Made by a program: the position numbers and the translations under genes. From Streptomyces montanisoli (GTDB taxonomy: Bacteria; Actinomycetota; Actinomycetes; Streptomycetales; Streptomycetaceae), in NCBI RefSeq assembly GCF_017813245.1, contig NZ_JAGIQL010000048.1, positions 1-41,186 on the forward strand: DNA of 41,186 bases. The letters are read 5' to 3'. Shown piece after piece: positions 17,703 to 24,100 of the stretch. Every line of letters begins with the position of its first letter. The stretch's first letter is position 1. The notes beneath the pieces were generated by a model that saw only the letters and a program-made list of their open reading frames with translations, ran no database searches and was not told where the DNA came from.

Positions 17703-18122
17703 ATGCCTTTTGTGCGACTTGCGGCAGATGGTCTTAGTAAATTTGTTGCAAGATTTGGAAAGTTTGAAGATGCTGTGGTCACCGGGATTCAACTTCATTT
17801 GCCGAGGAGGTTGACGGTTGATCGGCTTGCTACACTCGATATCCAGGCAGTGGATGCGAGCTCCAGCAATGAATGGCGTCTTGTTCGGCTTGCAGTCGGG
17901 GGCGTCTATGAATATCAATTTGCCTGCAGCAAGCAGCAATCGTATTCTGTCCTCTCGGATGGTCTGAAGTTGGACTGTGCATCTGAGCGATGCGTTCTAG
18001 ATCTTGATCCAGGGCCGGATGAGTGGTCACCGGAGCAGGTTGGGGAAGGAGGTGAATATTCCAAACAGTACGTCATTGGGACGTGGCTCCAATATGAAGT
18101 ACTCGATGGTCCCTTCGTTTGA
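17703..18122 (+). CDS. Hypothetical protein in the orphan immunity-like cluster
   Basis: A 139-residue protein I do not recognise. It looks mostly beta: VVTGIQLHLPRRLTVDRLA, EWRLVRLAVGGVYEYQFA, YSVLSDGLKLD, and ERCVLDLDPGP. AGAGGG lies 8 bases before the ATG. There is no signal peptide or membrane segment. Base composition is well below the Streptomyces norm, with many AT-ending codons, suggesting recent transfer. Its size, cytosolic character and place between the IS66 scar and a gene fragment fit an immunity protein without its toxin; nothing in the sequence proves that. Confidence 0.55.
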   Translation: MPFVRLAADGLSKFVARFGKFEDAVVTGIQLHLPRRLTVDRLATLDIQAVDASSSNEWRLVRLAVGGVYEYQFACSKQQSYSVLSDGLKLDCASERCVLDLDPGPDEWSPEQVGEGGEYSKQYVIGTWLQYEVLDGPFV

Positions 18123-18195
18123 TAGAAACGATTGCGGCTTGATCATTGTTGTGGCGGCTTCGGTAATTTATGCAGATCCGCCCCTCGGACTCTCA

Positions 18196-18385
18196 CGTTG
18201 CCCTGCATCGCTGCTACCTGTACCTGATCATGCTGGTGGAGGCGGTACCCCACGGGTACACGGCCGAGCAGGCCCCCCGGACGCGCGAGACCGTGGGCCC
18301 TCTGCTCGTAGCAGCCCTGCGGGACGTGGTGCGGTCGGGCATGTCGCGCTGGCGTTCCTGGACTGCCGTCGGCCCCGCATCCTGA
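18196..18385 (+). pseudogene. Truncated, diverged copy of the phosphotransferase 3' end
   Basis: Positions 18196-18337 align without gaps to 5299-5440 at a constant offset of 12,897 bp. This includes 43 identical bases (18209-18251 versus 5312-5354) and the peptide RCYLYLIMLVEAVP. The frame stays open to 18385, but catalytic HxDxxxxN and nucleotide-binding parts are missing, so it cannot be a working kinase. Differences are scattered and mostly tolerated at codon level, so this is an older or foreign homolog, not a fresh duplication. Sequence before 18196 is unrelated and AT-richer. Confidence 0.85.
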
Positions 18386-18666
18386 AGGGCCCCTCTGGCG
18401 CGACAGAAACTCGGTCACCCGAGCCGAGCAAACGTGAGACTCTCACAACTGTGGCTACTCACGTCGAGATCGGGAGCCGTTGCGTCAGTGTGGCTAGCGG
18501 ACGGAATTCACCGTCGTGGCGGGCGACATCCCCGCATCCTGGCCAAGAACCTGGGACGTGTGCCAGGAATCGGCAGGCCTGACTCGTCCTCAGCAGGCGT
18601 CAGCCGGTGAAGTGGTCGAATGTGATGAACTCCTCCGCGGCCACCTCGATGAGCAGGGACAAGAAG
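18386..18666. other. Gene-poor interval between the phosphotransferase fragment and the next ORF
   Basis: About 280 bp with no gene I can support on either strand. It ends with one copy of a 20-bp sequence (18601-18620) that recurs at 19243-19262 inside the end of the DUF397 gene. On the minus strand a short open stretch ends EEFITFDHFTG and stops at 18600, sharing its FDHFT end with DUF397, so it may be a scrap of such a gene. Confidence 0.4.
18601..18620. repeat. Left copy of a 20-bp direct repeat
   Basis: Cagccggtgaagtggtcgaa here matches 19243-19262 at 19 of 20 positions, in the same orientation. The two copies flank the gene at 18667-19227. The right copy is the 3' end and stop of the DUF397 gene. 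Confidence 0.75.
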
Positions 18667-19227
18667 ATGTGCGAGAAAGCTACAGTGGGGGAAATCCTGC
18701 AGCGCGCTTACCCGGACGTGGGTTCTGCCGATCCCATCTCGTACGTAAGCGAACTGGGAGATTCAGTGCAAGCTCTGGTCTACTCTCGACTTTTCTGGCC
18801 GAAGCTGGTGGAGCTTGAGGGAGCCGTATTTGTAGCTCTCTGGGGTGATGACCGCGAATATATTGACGGTCGCCTTCGGGCGCCTGCGCCAAGCGGTAGC
18901 TCGGCGCCTATGGCATGGCAAAAAATCGTCGATAGTTTCAACACCTTCGAAGTCGCTCATATGTTTCGGCAAAATAGAGGGCCTGCGGATTTGGTGGAAA
19001 GCGCTAATCGCGAACTAGCGCTTGTTTTGGTTCAAGCGTGGGGCGCCAGGTTGGGCATCGCCTATCCGCAGCGGAGGTTCGAGGTTTGCTACGCAGAGGC
19101 GGACGAGGAAATGGACTCACGCGTCATGGTGTCTCAAGTCCACCCCTCGCTTGTGCCACCGCAAGGGTGGAGCGAAGAGCAGCGTGCGATCCTTCCTGGC
19201 GCACCTGGAGACCATGGCAACAGTTGA
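18667..19227 (+). CDS. Hypothetical protein flanked by 20-bp direct repeats, possible orphan immunity gene
   Basis: About 186 residues, no family recognised. Start ATG 18667 (MCEKATVGEILQRAYPD) has AGGG eight bases upstream; a longer frame from 18607 would start inside the direct repeat. Visible features are an alpha/beta pattern with VYSRLFWPKLVELEGAVFVA, DSFNTFEVAHMFRQ, ELALVLVQAWGARLGI and FEVCYAEADEEMDSRVMV. No signal peptide or membrane helix. Codons such as aaa, aat and ttt are frequent, unlike the core genes. It ends 15 bases before the repeat at 19243, which is the stop end of the converging DUF397 gene. It behaves as a mobile single-gene cassette. Confidence 0.6.
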   Translation: MCEKATVGEILQRAYPDVGSADPISYVSELGDSVQALVYSRLFWPKLVELEGAVFVALWGDDREYIDGRLRAPAPSGSSAPMAWQKIVDSFNTFEVAHMFRQNRGPADLVESANRELALVLVQAWGARLGIAYPQRRFEVCYAEADEEMDSRVMVSQVHPSLVPPQGWSEEQRAILPGAPGDHGNS

Positions 19228-19241
19228 CATTCCCAGGAATT

Positions 19242-19445
19242 TCAGCTGGTGAAGTGGTCGAACTCGCCCGCCTTGACGCCTGCTATGAACGCGGCCAGGT
19301 TGGCGGGGGTCGTGGTGGTGATGCCTGCCGGGTCGTCGCTCTCGCGGATGAGGATCTTCCCGCCCAGTTCGGCGATCTCGACGCACTGCGAGCTGTCGCC
19401 GCCTCCTGAAAAGGATGACTTCTGCCAGGTGGGCTCTGTGCTCAT
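19242..19445 (-). CDS. DUF397 domain protein
   Basis: A 67-residue DUF397 protein with the family marks WQKSSFSGGGDSSQCVEIAE at the start, ILIRESDDP in the middle and AAFIAGVKAGEFDHF at the end. I prefer ATG 19445 to the ATG one codon earlier because GGAG is then five bases away. It starts 8 bases after the stop of the XRE regulator, so the two form an operon. Such pairs are widespread in Streptomyces (whiJ/abaA-like loci), where the small protein is thought to antagonise the DNA-binding partner. Its last 20 bases are the right copy of the repeat at 18601. Confidence 0.9.
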   Translation of the reverse strand: MSTEPTWQKSSFSGGGDSSQCVEIAELGGKILIRESDDPAGITTTTPANLAAFIAGVKAGEFDHFTS

Positions 19446-19453
19446 CATTGCTC

Positions 19454-20308
19454 CTACAGCTCTCGCGCAATGTGCCGGATGAACTCTCGTGACTCATCCG
19501 GCTCCATCGATGCCTGCTCGGCCAGGTCGAAGTGCGTCCGGTACTTCGCCAGTTCGGCTGGGCTGTCACGGTAGGACTCACGCGCGGCGTTGTCGATGTG
19601 CACCGTGTCGAGTTGAGGGACAGGGCCGCAGGCGTACAGCACCGTCTGCATGACGTCGATGTAGCTCTCGTGAGAGAAGGGGATGACGCGAAGCATCACG
19701 CCCGGCCACTCGGACGCCTCCAGCAGGTACTCGAGCTGGCCCCGCGCGACCTTGCGTCCTCCGATGCGCATGCGCAGAGCCGCTTCATGGACGATGGCCT
19801 CGAGGTCGGTTGGTGTGTCCCGCTCGAAGACCTTCTTGCGTCGCATGCGGTGCTCCACGCGTGCGTCCACCTCGCTGGTGGGCAGCTTCGGTAGCACGGT
19901 GTCGAACAGCGCGCGGGCCTGGTCCTCCGTCTGGAAGAGCCCCGGAATGGTGACGGGCTGCCAGTACTGGAGAGACGTGGCATGGTGCTCAAGCGCGGCG
20001 ATGTCCAGGAAGCCGGGTGGCAGGACGCCTCGGTATTCGTCCCACCAGAACTGCCCGCTGCGTTCGCGCGCGATCGAGCAGAGCGCATCGACGAGTGCGG
20101 TGCTGTCACAGGAGTAGAAGGTCGCCAGCCGTCTGATGCGGTCCTCGCTGATGCCGTTGCGGCCCGATTCGATGTGGCTGATCTTCGCTTGGTCGGTCGA
20201 GAGCATGGCCGCCGCCTCGCGCGAAGCCTTGCCGGCTCGTTCGCGCAGCCGTCTCAACTCCCGGCCCAGCCGGGCCTGGCGCACTGTCGGGTTATTCCTT
20301 GGCGGCAT
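19454..20308 (-). CDS. XRE-type helix-turn-helix regulator with DUF5753 domain
   Basis: A 284-residue regulator. The N-terminal HTH covers about residues 8-70 (LGRELRRLRERAGKASREAA, DQAKISHIESGRNGISEDRI). The DUF5753 ligand or partner domain follows (YWQPVTIPGLFQTEDQARAL, VIPFSHESYIDVMQTV, and VHIDNAARESYRDS). ATG 20308 (MPPRNNPTVRQ) has GGGGAAGG a few bases upstream. In S. coelicolor relatives of this family (WhiJ group) affect development and antibiotic production. It is divergent from a HATPase gene, with a palindrome in the shared promoter region that could be its own operator. Confidence 0.9.
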   Translation of the reverse strand: MPPRNNPTVRQARLGRELRRLRERAGKASREAAAMLSTDQAKISHIESGRNGISEDRIRRLATFYSCDSTALVDALCSIARERSGQFWWDEYRGVLPPGFLDIAALEHHATSLQYWQPVTIPGLFQTEDQARALFDTVLPKLPTSEVDARVEHRMRRKKVFERDTPTDLEAIVHEAALRMRIGGRKVARGQLEYLLEASEWPGVMLRVIPFSHESYIDVMQTVLYACGPVPQLDTVHIDNAARESYRDSPAELAKYRTHFDLAEQASMEPDESREFIRHIAREL

Positions 20309-20408
20309 GTCACCTTCCCCTGTCTGCCTCCAGTTTGGCCCGTGGGCCGGCTTCCGGTCCAACCGTCAGCAAGTTAGGTGGTCGGTTTGCCTCGTAGCAA
20401 TTATGCCC

Positions 20409-20421
20409 CTACTGTCAGTAG
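20409..20421. promoter_or_regulatory. Palindrome in the XRE/HATPase divergent promoter region
   Basis: CTACTG-T-CAGTAG is a perfect 13-bp inverted repeat in the 206-bp gap between two divergent genes. This is where an autoregulating XRE protein would be expected to bind. The surrounding bases are AT-richer than average. The binding partner is inferred from position only. Confidence 0.45.
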
Positions 20422-20514
20422 TGCAGCGCTCGCTCACAGGAACCGAAGTGCAGCCGTACCTCCGTGCGGCCGAAGCCACGGTCGGCGAGTGCGTACCTCA
20501 AGGGGAGGCCGGAC

Positions 20515-21006
20515 ATGGCTGATGCATCCGAGGGGCCGAGCGAGGGCGGCGAGTGCTACCGGCTCGTGCTGGCGCCTTCGTCCAGCGCTCCCAAGCTGGC
20601 GCGCGACTTCGTGGGCCTGCTGCTGCGCGAGCGCGGGCGCGCCGCGTTCGCTGACGACGCACGGCTGTGCGTGACCGAGCTCGTCACCAACGCATACCGG
20701 CACACGGACACGCCCGCGATCGGGCTCGACGTCGTCATGGCTTCGGGGGCCACAACCCTCTACGTTGCCGACGATCAGCCGTGGGCATTGCCCGTGCCGG
20801 GACGACAGGATCTCTGCGAAGTGGGTGTGGGTGCGGGCCCGGACGGGGACGGCCCCGGTGAGGGTGGGCGCGGCATGCGGCTGGTGGGCAGCCTGGCCCA
20901 CGCCTGGGGCATGACGATCCACGGCGCGCATGCCGTCGGCCGCAAGCATGTCTGGTGCACGTTCGTGGCTGATGGCGGCACGGGCGTTGCCTGCAAGTGG
21001 AATTGA
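20515..21006 (+). CDS. RsbW-like ATP-binding protein (HATPase_c anti-sigma type)
   Basis: A 163-residue GHKL-fold protein. The N-box ELVTNAYRHT is near residues 63-72, an ATP-lid/G1 region LYVADDQPW follows near 82-90, and GRGMRLVGSLAHAWGM is the G2-like end. GGGGAGG precedes ATG 20515. This is the stand-alone serine-kinase-like ATPase commonly seen beside XRE/DUF397 pairs in Streptomyces, related to anti-sigma factor kinases. No partner anti-anti-sigma factor lies here. It is divergent from the regulator and 19 bp upstream of the Uma2 gene. Confidence 0.88.
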   Translation: MADASEGPSEGGECYRLVLAPSSSAPKLARDFVGLLLRERGRAAFADDARLCVTELVTNAYRHTDTPAIGLDVVMASGATTLYVADDQPWALPVPGRQDLCEVGVGAGPDGDGPGEGGRGMRLVGSLAHAWGMTIHGAHAVGRKHVWCTFVADGGTGVACKWN

Positions 21007-21025
21007 GCGAACGGAGTTTCTGAGC

Positions 21026-21583
21026 GTGTCCACCGACCACCACGGCCCCTGGACCGTCGCCGACGTCCTGGCCCTGCCCGAAGACCGCACCCACCGTCAC
21101 GAGTTGCTGGGGGAGTCCCTCGTAAGGTCTCCCGCCCCCGACGTCCGCCACCAGCGGGCCGCGTTCCGGCTCGCGACCGTCCTGCATGCGGCGGCTCGGG
21201 CCGCCAGAGCTCCGGTCGAGGTGCTGGGGGCCGTCAGCGTCACCGTGCCCTCCGGGCTGGTCGTGCCCGACCTCCTCGTGGTCGACGCCGACGCGGCCGC
21301 GGAGGACGGTGTCAGCGTCGACGCGGAGAACGTGCGGCTCGTCGTCGAACTCGTCTCGCCCGGCAACAGCACCATCGACCGCAAGCTCAAGCCCATGCTT
21401 TACGCCGAGGCCGCCATCCCGCACTTCTGGCGCCTCGAGTTCGATCCCGTGCCCATGCTCGCCGTCTACGAGCTGCGGGGCGGCCGGTACGTGGAGCGGA
21501 CCACCGCGCTCTCCGGCGTGACGACCCGCCTGGGCGCCCCGTTCGCCGTCGAGATCGACCCGGCCGGTCTGTCCCGGCAGTAG
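21026..21583 (+). CDS. Uma2 family (DUF820) PD-(D/E)XK nuclease-like protein
   Basis: A 185-residue Uma2/DUF820 protein. Key pieces are PWTVADVLALPEDRTHRHEL at the N-terminus, the PDLLVVDAD strand supplying the PD motif, VRLVVELVSPGNSTIDRKLK as the E-x-K strand and helix, and YAEAAIPHFWRLEFD. These are the residues expected of a PD-(D/E)XK fold, but biological substrates are unknown for this common Streptomyces family. GTG 21026 has GGAG nine bases upstream and gives the normal N-terminus. It lies 19 bp after the ATPase gene, so they may be cotranscribed. Confidence 0.87.
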   Translation: MSTDHHGPWTVADVLALPEDRTHRHELLGESLVRSPAPDVRHQRAAFRLATVLHAAARAARAPVEVLGAVSVTVPSGLVVPDLLVVDADAAAEDGVSVDAENVRLVVELVSPGNSTIDRKLKPMLYAEAAIPHFWRLEFDPVPMLAVYELRGGRYVERTTALSGVTTRLGAPFAVEIDPAGLSRQ

Positions 21584-21623
21584 TGCGCCCGCTGCCTGGC
21601 GCGCCCCGCTGGGCGGCTCGCCG

Positions 21624-22088
21624 TCAGGCCACCGTCCAGCGGCCGTCGACGATCAGGTCGCGGCCCGGGAACTCGTTCACCTCGCGCCACGCCTGGAGCC
21701 TGCGCGGGCTGACGCGGAAGTACAGGTACGGGGCCGCCTCCTCGCGCGGGTCGAAGCCTGTCTTCGCCGCGAACGCGTCGGCCTCCTGCGGAGGCAGATC
21801 CGCCGGGCGTACGGGCTGGGCCGTGCCGTCGACGAGGATGACGTCGCGCGTTTCGCCGATGCCCATGCGGACCGTCCCGCTCAGCGAGAGGTTGCGGGCC
21901 GTGGGGGTGGACGCGGCGGTCGCCAGCAGGAGCGACGAGCCCGTCCACAGGAACGACAGCGGCACCATGTAGGGCGCGCCGGTCTCCAGGTCGGCCGTCG
22001 ACACCCAGGCGTCGACGTCGTGTTCGAGGCGGTGCAGCGTGTCCTTCTTGCGCTGCTGTGCCGTGCGAGGGGCGGCGGCTTCGGGCAT
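21624..22088 (-). CDS. Pyridoxamine-5'-phosphate-oxidase-fold (split-barrel flavin) protein
   Basis: A 154-residue split-barrel protein. Recognisable parts are DVDAWVSTADLETGAPYMVP, LWTGSSLLLATAASTPTARN, TVRMGIGETRDVILVDGTA and a C-terminal YLYFRVSPRRLQAW. This pattern is shared by F420- or FMN-dependent PPOX-like proteins of actinobacteria, which reduce or bind small substrates. AGGAGG lies nine bases before ATG 22088. It converges on the Uma2 gene (40-bp gap). Which cofactor it uses cannot be told from sequence by eye. Confidence 0.82.
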   Translation of the reverse strand: MPEAAAPRTAQQRKKDTLHRLEHDVDAWVSTADLETGAPYMVPLSFLWTGSSLLLATAASTPTARNLSLSGTVRMGIGETRDVILVDGTAQPVRPADLPPQEADAFAAKTGFDPREEAAPYLYFRVSPRRLQAWREVNEFPGRDLIVDGRWTVA

Positions 22089-22151
22089 GCGGGCGGGCCT
22101 CCTGGCCTTCCGGGGGCGTCCTGCGCTTCGGTCCTTGATCGTACGACCCGC

Positions 22152-23477
22152 TCAGGCGTCCGCCGCGGTGCCGTCACGCGGGTCAGAGCCGCCGAGGCCC
22201 TGCGGGTCGGGGACAGTGGCGGTGGCGATCAGGGCCGGGTCGGCCAGGGCCTGCGCGGTGCGGTCGAGCGCCGCTCGGTACGGGACGAGGGCCGACGCGC
22301 GGGACGGCGGGCAGGCCCGGGCGAGCGTGTCGAGCAGGGCGCGCAGGCGGCGGTGGACCTGGAGGGCGTCGGCGCCGTAGAGGAGGACTTCGGCGAGCGC
22401 GAGGTCGAGCAGGGCGTTCCAGCCGGGCCGGGGGATGGTGAGGCGGGCCGTGCCGCCCGGGTCGCGGACGGTGGCCGTGCCGAGCGGGCGCGGTGCGAGG
22501 CGCAGCAGGGCGAACTCGATCTGGTCGAGCGCCTGGACGGCCGTCGTCGGGTCGTTGACGGCGGGGGAGAGGGCCCGGATCGCGACGTCCACGAGCAGGC
22601 GGAGCCCGTACGCGGGGTCGTGGTCGACGCGGCGGGACGGGCCGATGCGCACGGCGCGGGTCAGGCGGCGGGCGTCGGCCGCGGACGGCGGCGCGGGGGC
22701 GACGCGGAGGAGCGGCACGCCGGGTTCGACGAAGCTGCCGACGGCGACGAGGCACGTGACGTGTGTGCCGCAGCGTGCGGCCGTCGCCGCGATGGCGCGG
22801 TCGTCGATGTCCTGGACGATGCCGCGGTCGGTCGCGGCGATGTCGGTGCTGTCGGCGGTGAGAGACGTATGCGGCTCGCGGGGCGCGTCGGTGGGCGGTT
22901 GCGCGTGTGACCGCTCCTCCTGCCACGTGTGGTCGAGTGCGGCATGCAGCCGCTGGGCGACGGCCCGCACCAGGCCGCCGCCCGTGACCACTTCGCGCAG
23001 TTCGGCGAGGCTGCGCAGGATCGCCCCCGTCGACAGGACGACGAAGACGATGGCCAGCGTGACCGACAGGCGCGGCACGTGGCGTTCGCTGATCTGTGCG
23101 AGGACGACCAGGGCGTAGACGGCGGTGCCGGTCAGCGCGCCGAACAGCACCAGCGAGCGCTCGAAGTAACCCAGGACGCCTGCGAGCCTCGGGGACATGC
23201 TCTGCACGGACTGGACGACCAGGGTGATCGCCGTCAGCACGAACCCGGTGAGCGTGATGACGCCGGCGGCGATGGCGCCGAGGGTCGCCTGGGCGGCCGC
23301 CGGGTCGTAGGACAGGCCGCCGAGATGGTGCGAGCGTTCCGCGTGCGGCAGCCACCAGCCGAGCAGCGCCCCGCCGCCCGCGAGTACGACGGCCAGCCCG
23401 CGGTTGGGCCAGGCCGCGCGGTGCGCGCTGCGGTACGAGCGGCGGCGGACCACGGACGGTCGGCGGACGGGTCGCAT
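22152..23477 (-). CDS. DUF2254 family integral membrane protein
   Basis: A 441-residue protein with four hydrophobic N-terminal segments at about 28-45, 65-90, 108-128 and 138-155 (for example LAVVLAGGGALLGWWL and SLVLFGALTGTAVYALVVLA), then a soluble C-terminal half. The DUF2254 marks QSMSPRLAG after the second segment, AATAARCGTHVTCLVAVGSF and VDVAIRALSPAVNDPTTAVQ are all present. Function unknown; the family has been suggested to be channel-like. GGAAGAG lies upstream of ATG 23477. The gene is on the same strand as the DUF202 gene, with 16-bp repeats between them. Confidence 0.88.
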   Translation of the reverse strand: MRPVRRPSVVRRRSYRSAHRAAWPNRGLAVVLAGGGALLGWWLPHAERSHHLGGLSYDPAAAQATLGAIAAGVITLTGFVLTAITLVVQSVQSMSPRLAGVLGYFERSLVLFGALTGTAVYALVVLAQISERHVPRLSVTLAIVFVVLSTGAILRSLAELREVVTGGGLVRAVAQRLHAALDHTWQEERSHAQPPTDAPREPHTSLTADSTDIAATDRGIVQDIDDRAIAATAARCGTHVTCLVAVGSFVEPGVPLLRVAPAPPSAADARRLTRAVRIGPSRRVDHDPAYGLRLLVDVAIRALSPAVNDPTTAVQALDQIEFALLRLAPRPLGTATVRDPGGTARLTIPRPGWNALLDLALAEVLLYGADALQVHRRLRALLDTLARACPPSRASALVPYRAALDRTAQALADPALIATATVPDPQGLGGSDPRDGTAADA

Positions 23478-23493
23478 CGGGCGCTCTCTTCCA

Positions 23494-23541
23494 CTCCTGC
23501 TGTTCGGGACTCCTGCTTTTCGGGACTCCTGCTGTTCGGGC
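23494..23541. repeat. Three tandem 16-bp repeats upstream of the DUF2254 gene
   Basis: The unit actcctgctgttcggg occurs at 23494-23509, 23510-23525 (one mismatch) and 23526-23541. The array lies 17-64 bases upstream of the DUF2254 start codon, so it is within the leader of that gene or just after the DUF202 stop at 23568. Confidence 0.85.
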
Positions 23542-23567
23542 GGCGAGGCCGCAGCCGGTGTGCCCGC

Positions 23568-23978
23568 TCAGGGGGCTACGACGATGACCGCGATGACGAA
23601 GCCGGCGAGCAGGAACAGGGCCACGGTGAGTGACAGCGCGCTCCGGCCGCGGTCGAGCGCGTCGGGCCCGCGGATCCTGGCCTGACGAATCCGGGCCTGA
23701 CGGGCGCGCCACTGGAGGTAGCCCGCGCCGACGACCCCGACGGCCAGCGCGATGAGGTAGGAGCCCATCGCGAGGCGCAGGGCGTGAGGTGTGATGTCGG
23801 TCAGCTTGACCACGGCGAACGAGGCGGCCAGCAGGGCCAGCGCGGTGCGGAACCACGCCAGCAGGGTCCGCTCGTTGGCCAGGGTGTTCCGCAGGCCGGG
23901 GCCCTCCACCTCGCTCCGGGCCGAGGCATCCGAGCCGCGTGCGGCGTCGTCCCCGGCGGAGGCTTCGTGGTCCGGCAT
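23568..23978 (-). CDS. DUF202 (YidH-like) small membrane protein
   Basis: A 136-residue protein with the diagnostic RNTLANERTLLAWFRTALAL start of the DUF202 family and three hydrophobic segments: the end of that helix with LLAASFAVVKL, then SYLIALAVGVVGAGYLQW and TVALFLLAGFVIAVIVVA. GGGAG lies before ATG 23978; the in-frame upstream codons only translate the 16-bp repeats. Function unknown. Same strand as the DUF2254 and alkylsulfatase genes, probably one transcription unit. A short variant of the family is common in Actinobacteria. Confidence 0.87.
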   Translation of the reverse strand: MPDHEASAGDDAARGSDASARSEVEGPGLRNTLANERTLLAWFRTALALLAASFAVVKLTDITPHALRLAMGSYLIALAVGVVGAGYLQWRARQARIRQARIRGPDALDRGRSALSLTVALFLLAGFVIAVIVVAP

Positions 23979-24010
23979 GGGCTGCTCCCTCAGCCCGATG
24001 CCGGGCGGAC

Positions 24011-24092
24011 GGCGGCGGTCAGGAACGGCGACGCTCAGGAACGGCGGCGGCCAGGAACGGCGGCGGTCAGAGACGGCGGTGGCGGTCAGAAC
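24011..24092. repeat. Degenerate 16-bp tandem repeats upstream of the DUF202 gene
   Basis: Four 16-bp units related to ggcggcggtcaggaac run from 24011 to 24074, followed by an 18-bp variant to 24092. They fill the gap between the alkylsulfatase stop (24101) and the DUF202 start (23978). The period equals that of the unrelated array at 23494. Confidence 0.8.
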
Positions 24093-24100
24093 ACGGGCCG

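Noticed and set aside
18600..18720. A minus-strand peptide ending EEFITFDHFTG that stops at 18600.
   Set aside because: It shares only its final residues with DUF397 and shows no upstream start or ribosome site. Treated as part of the direct-repeat scar, not a gene.
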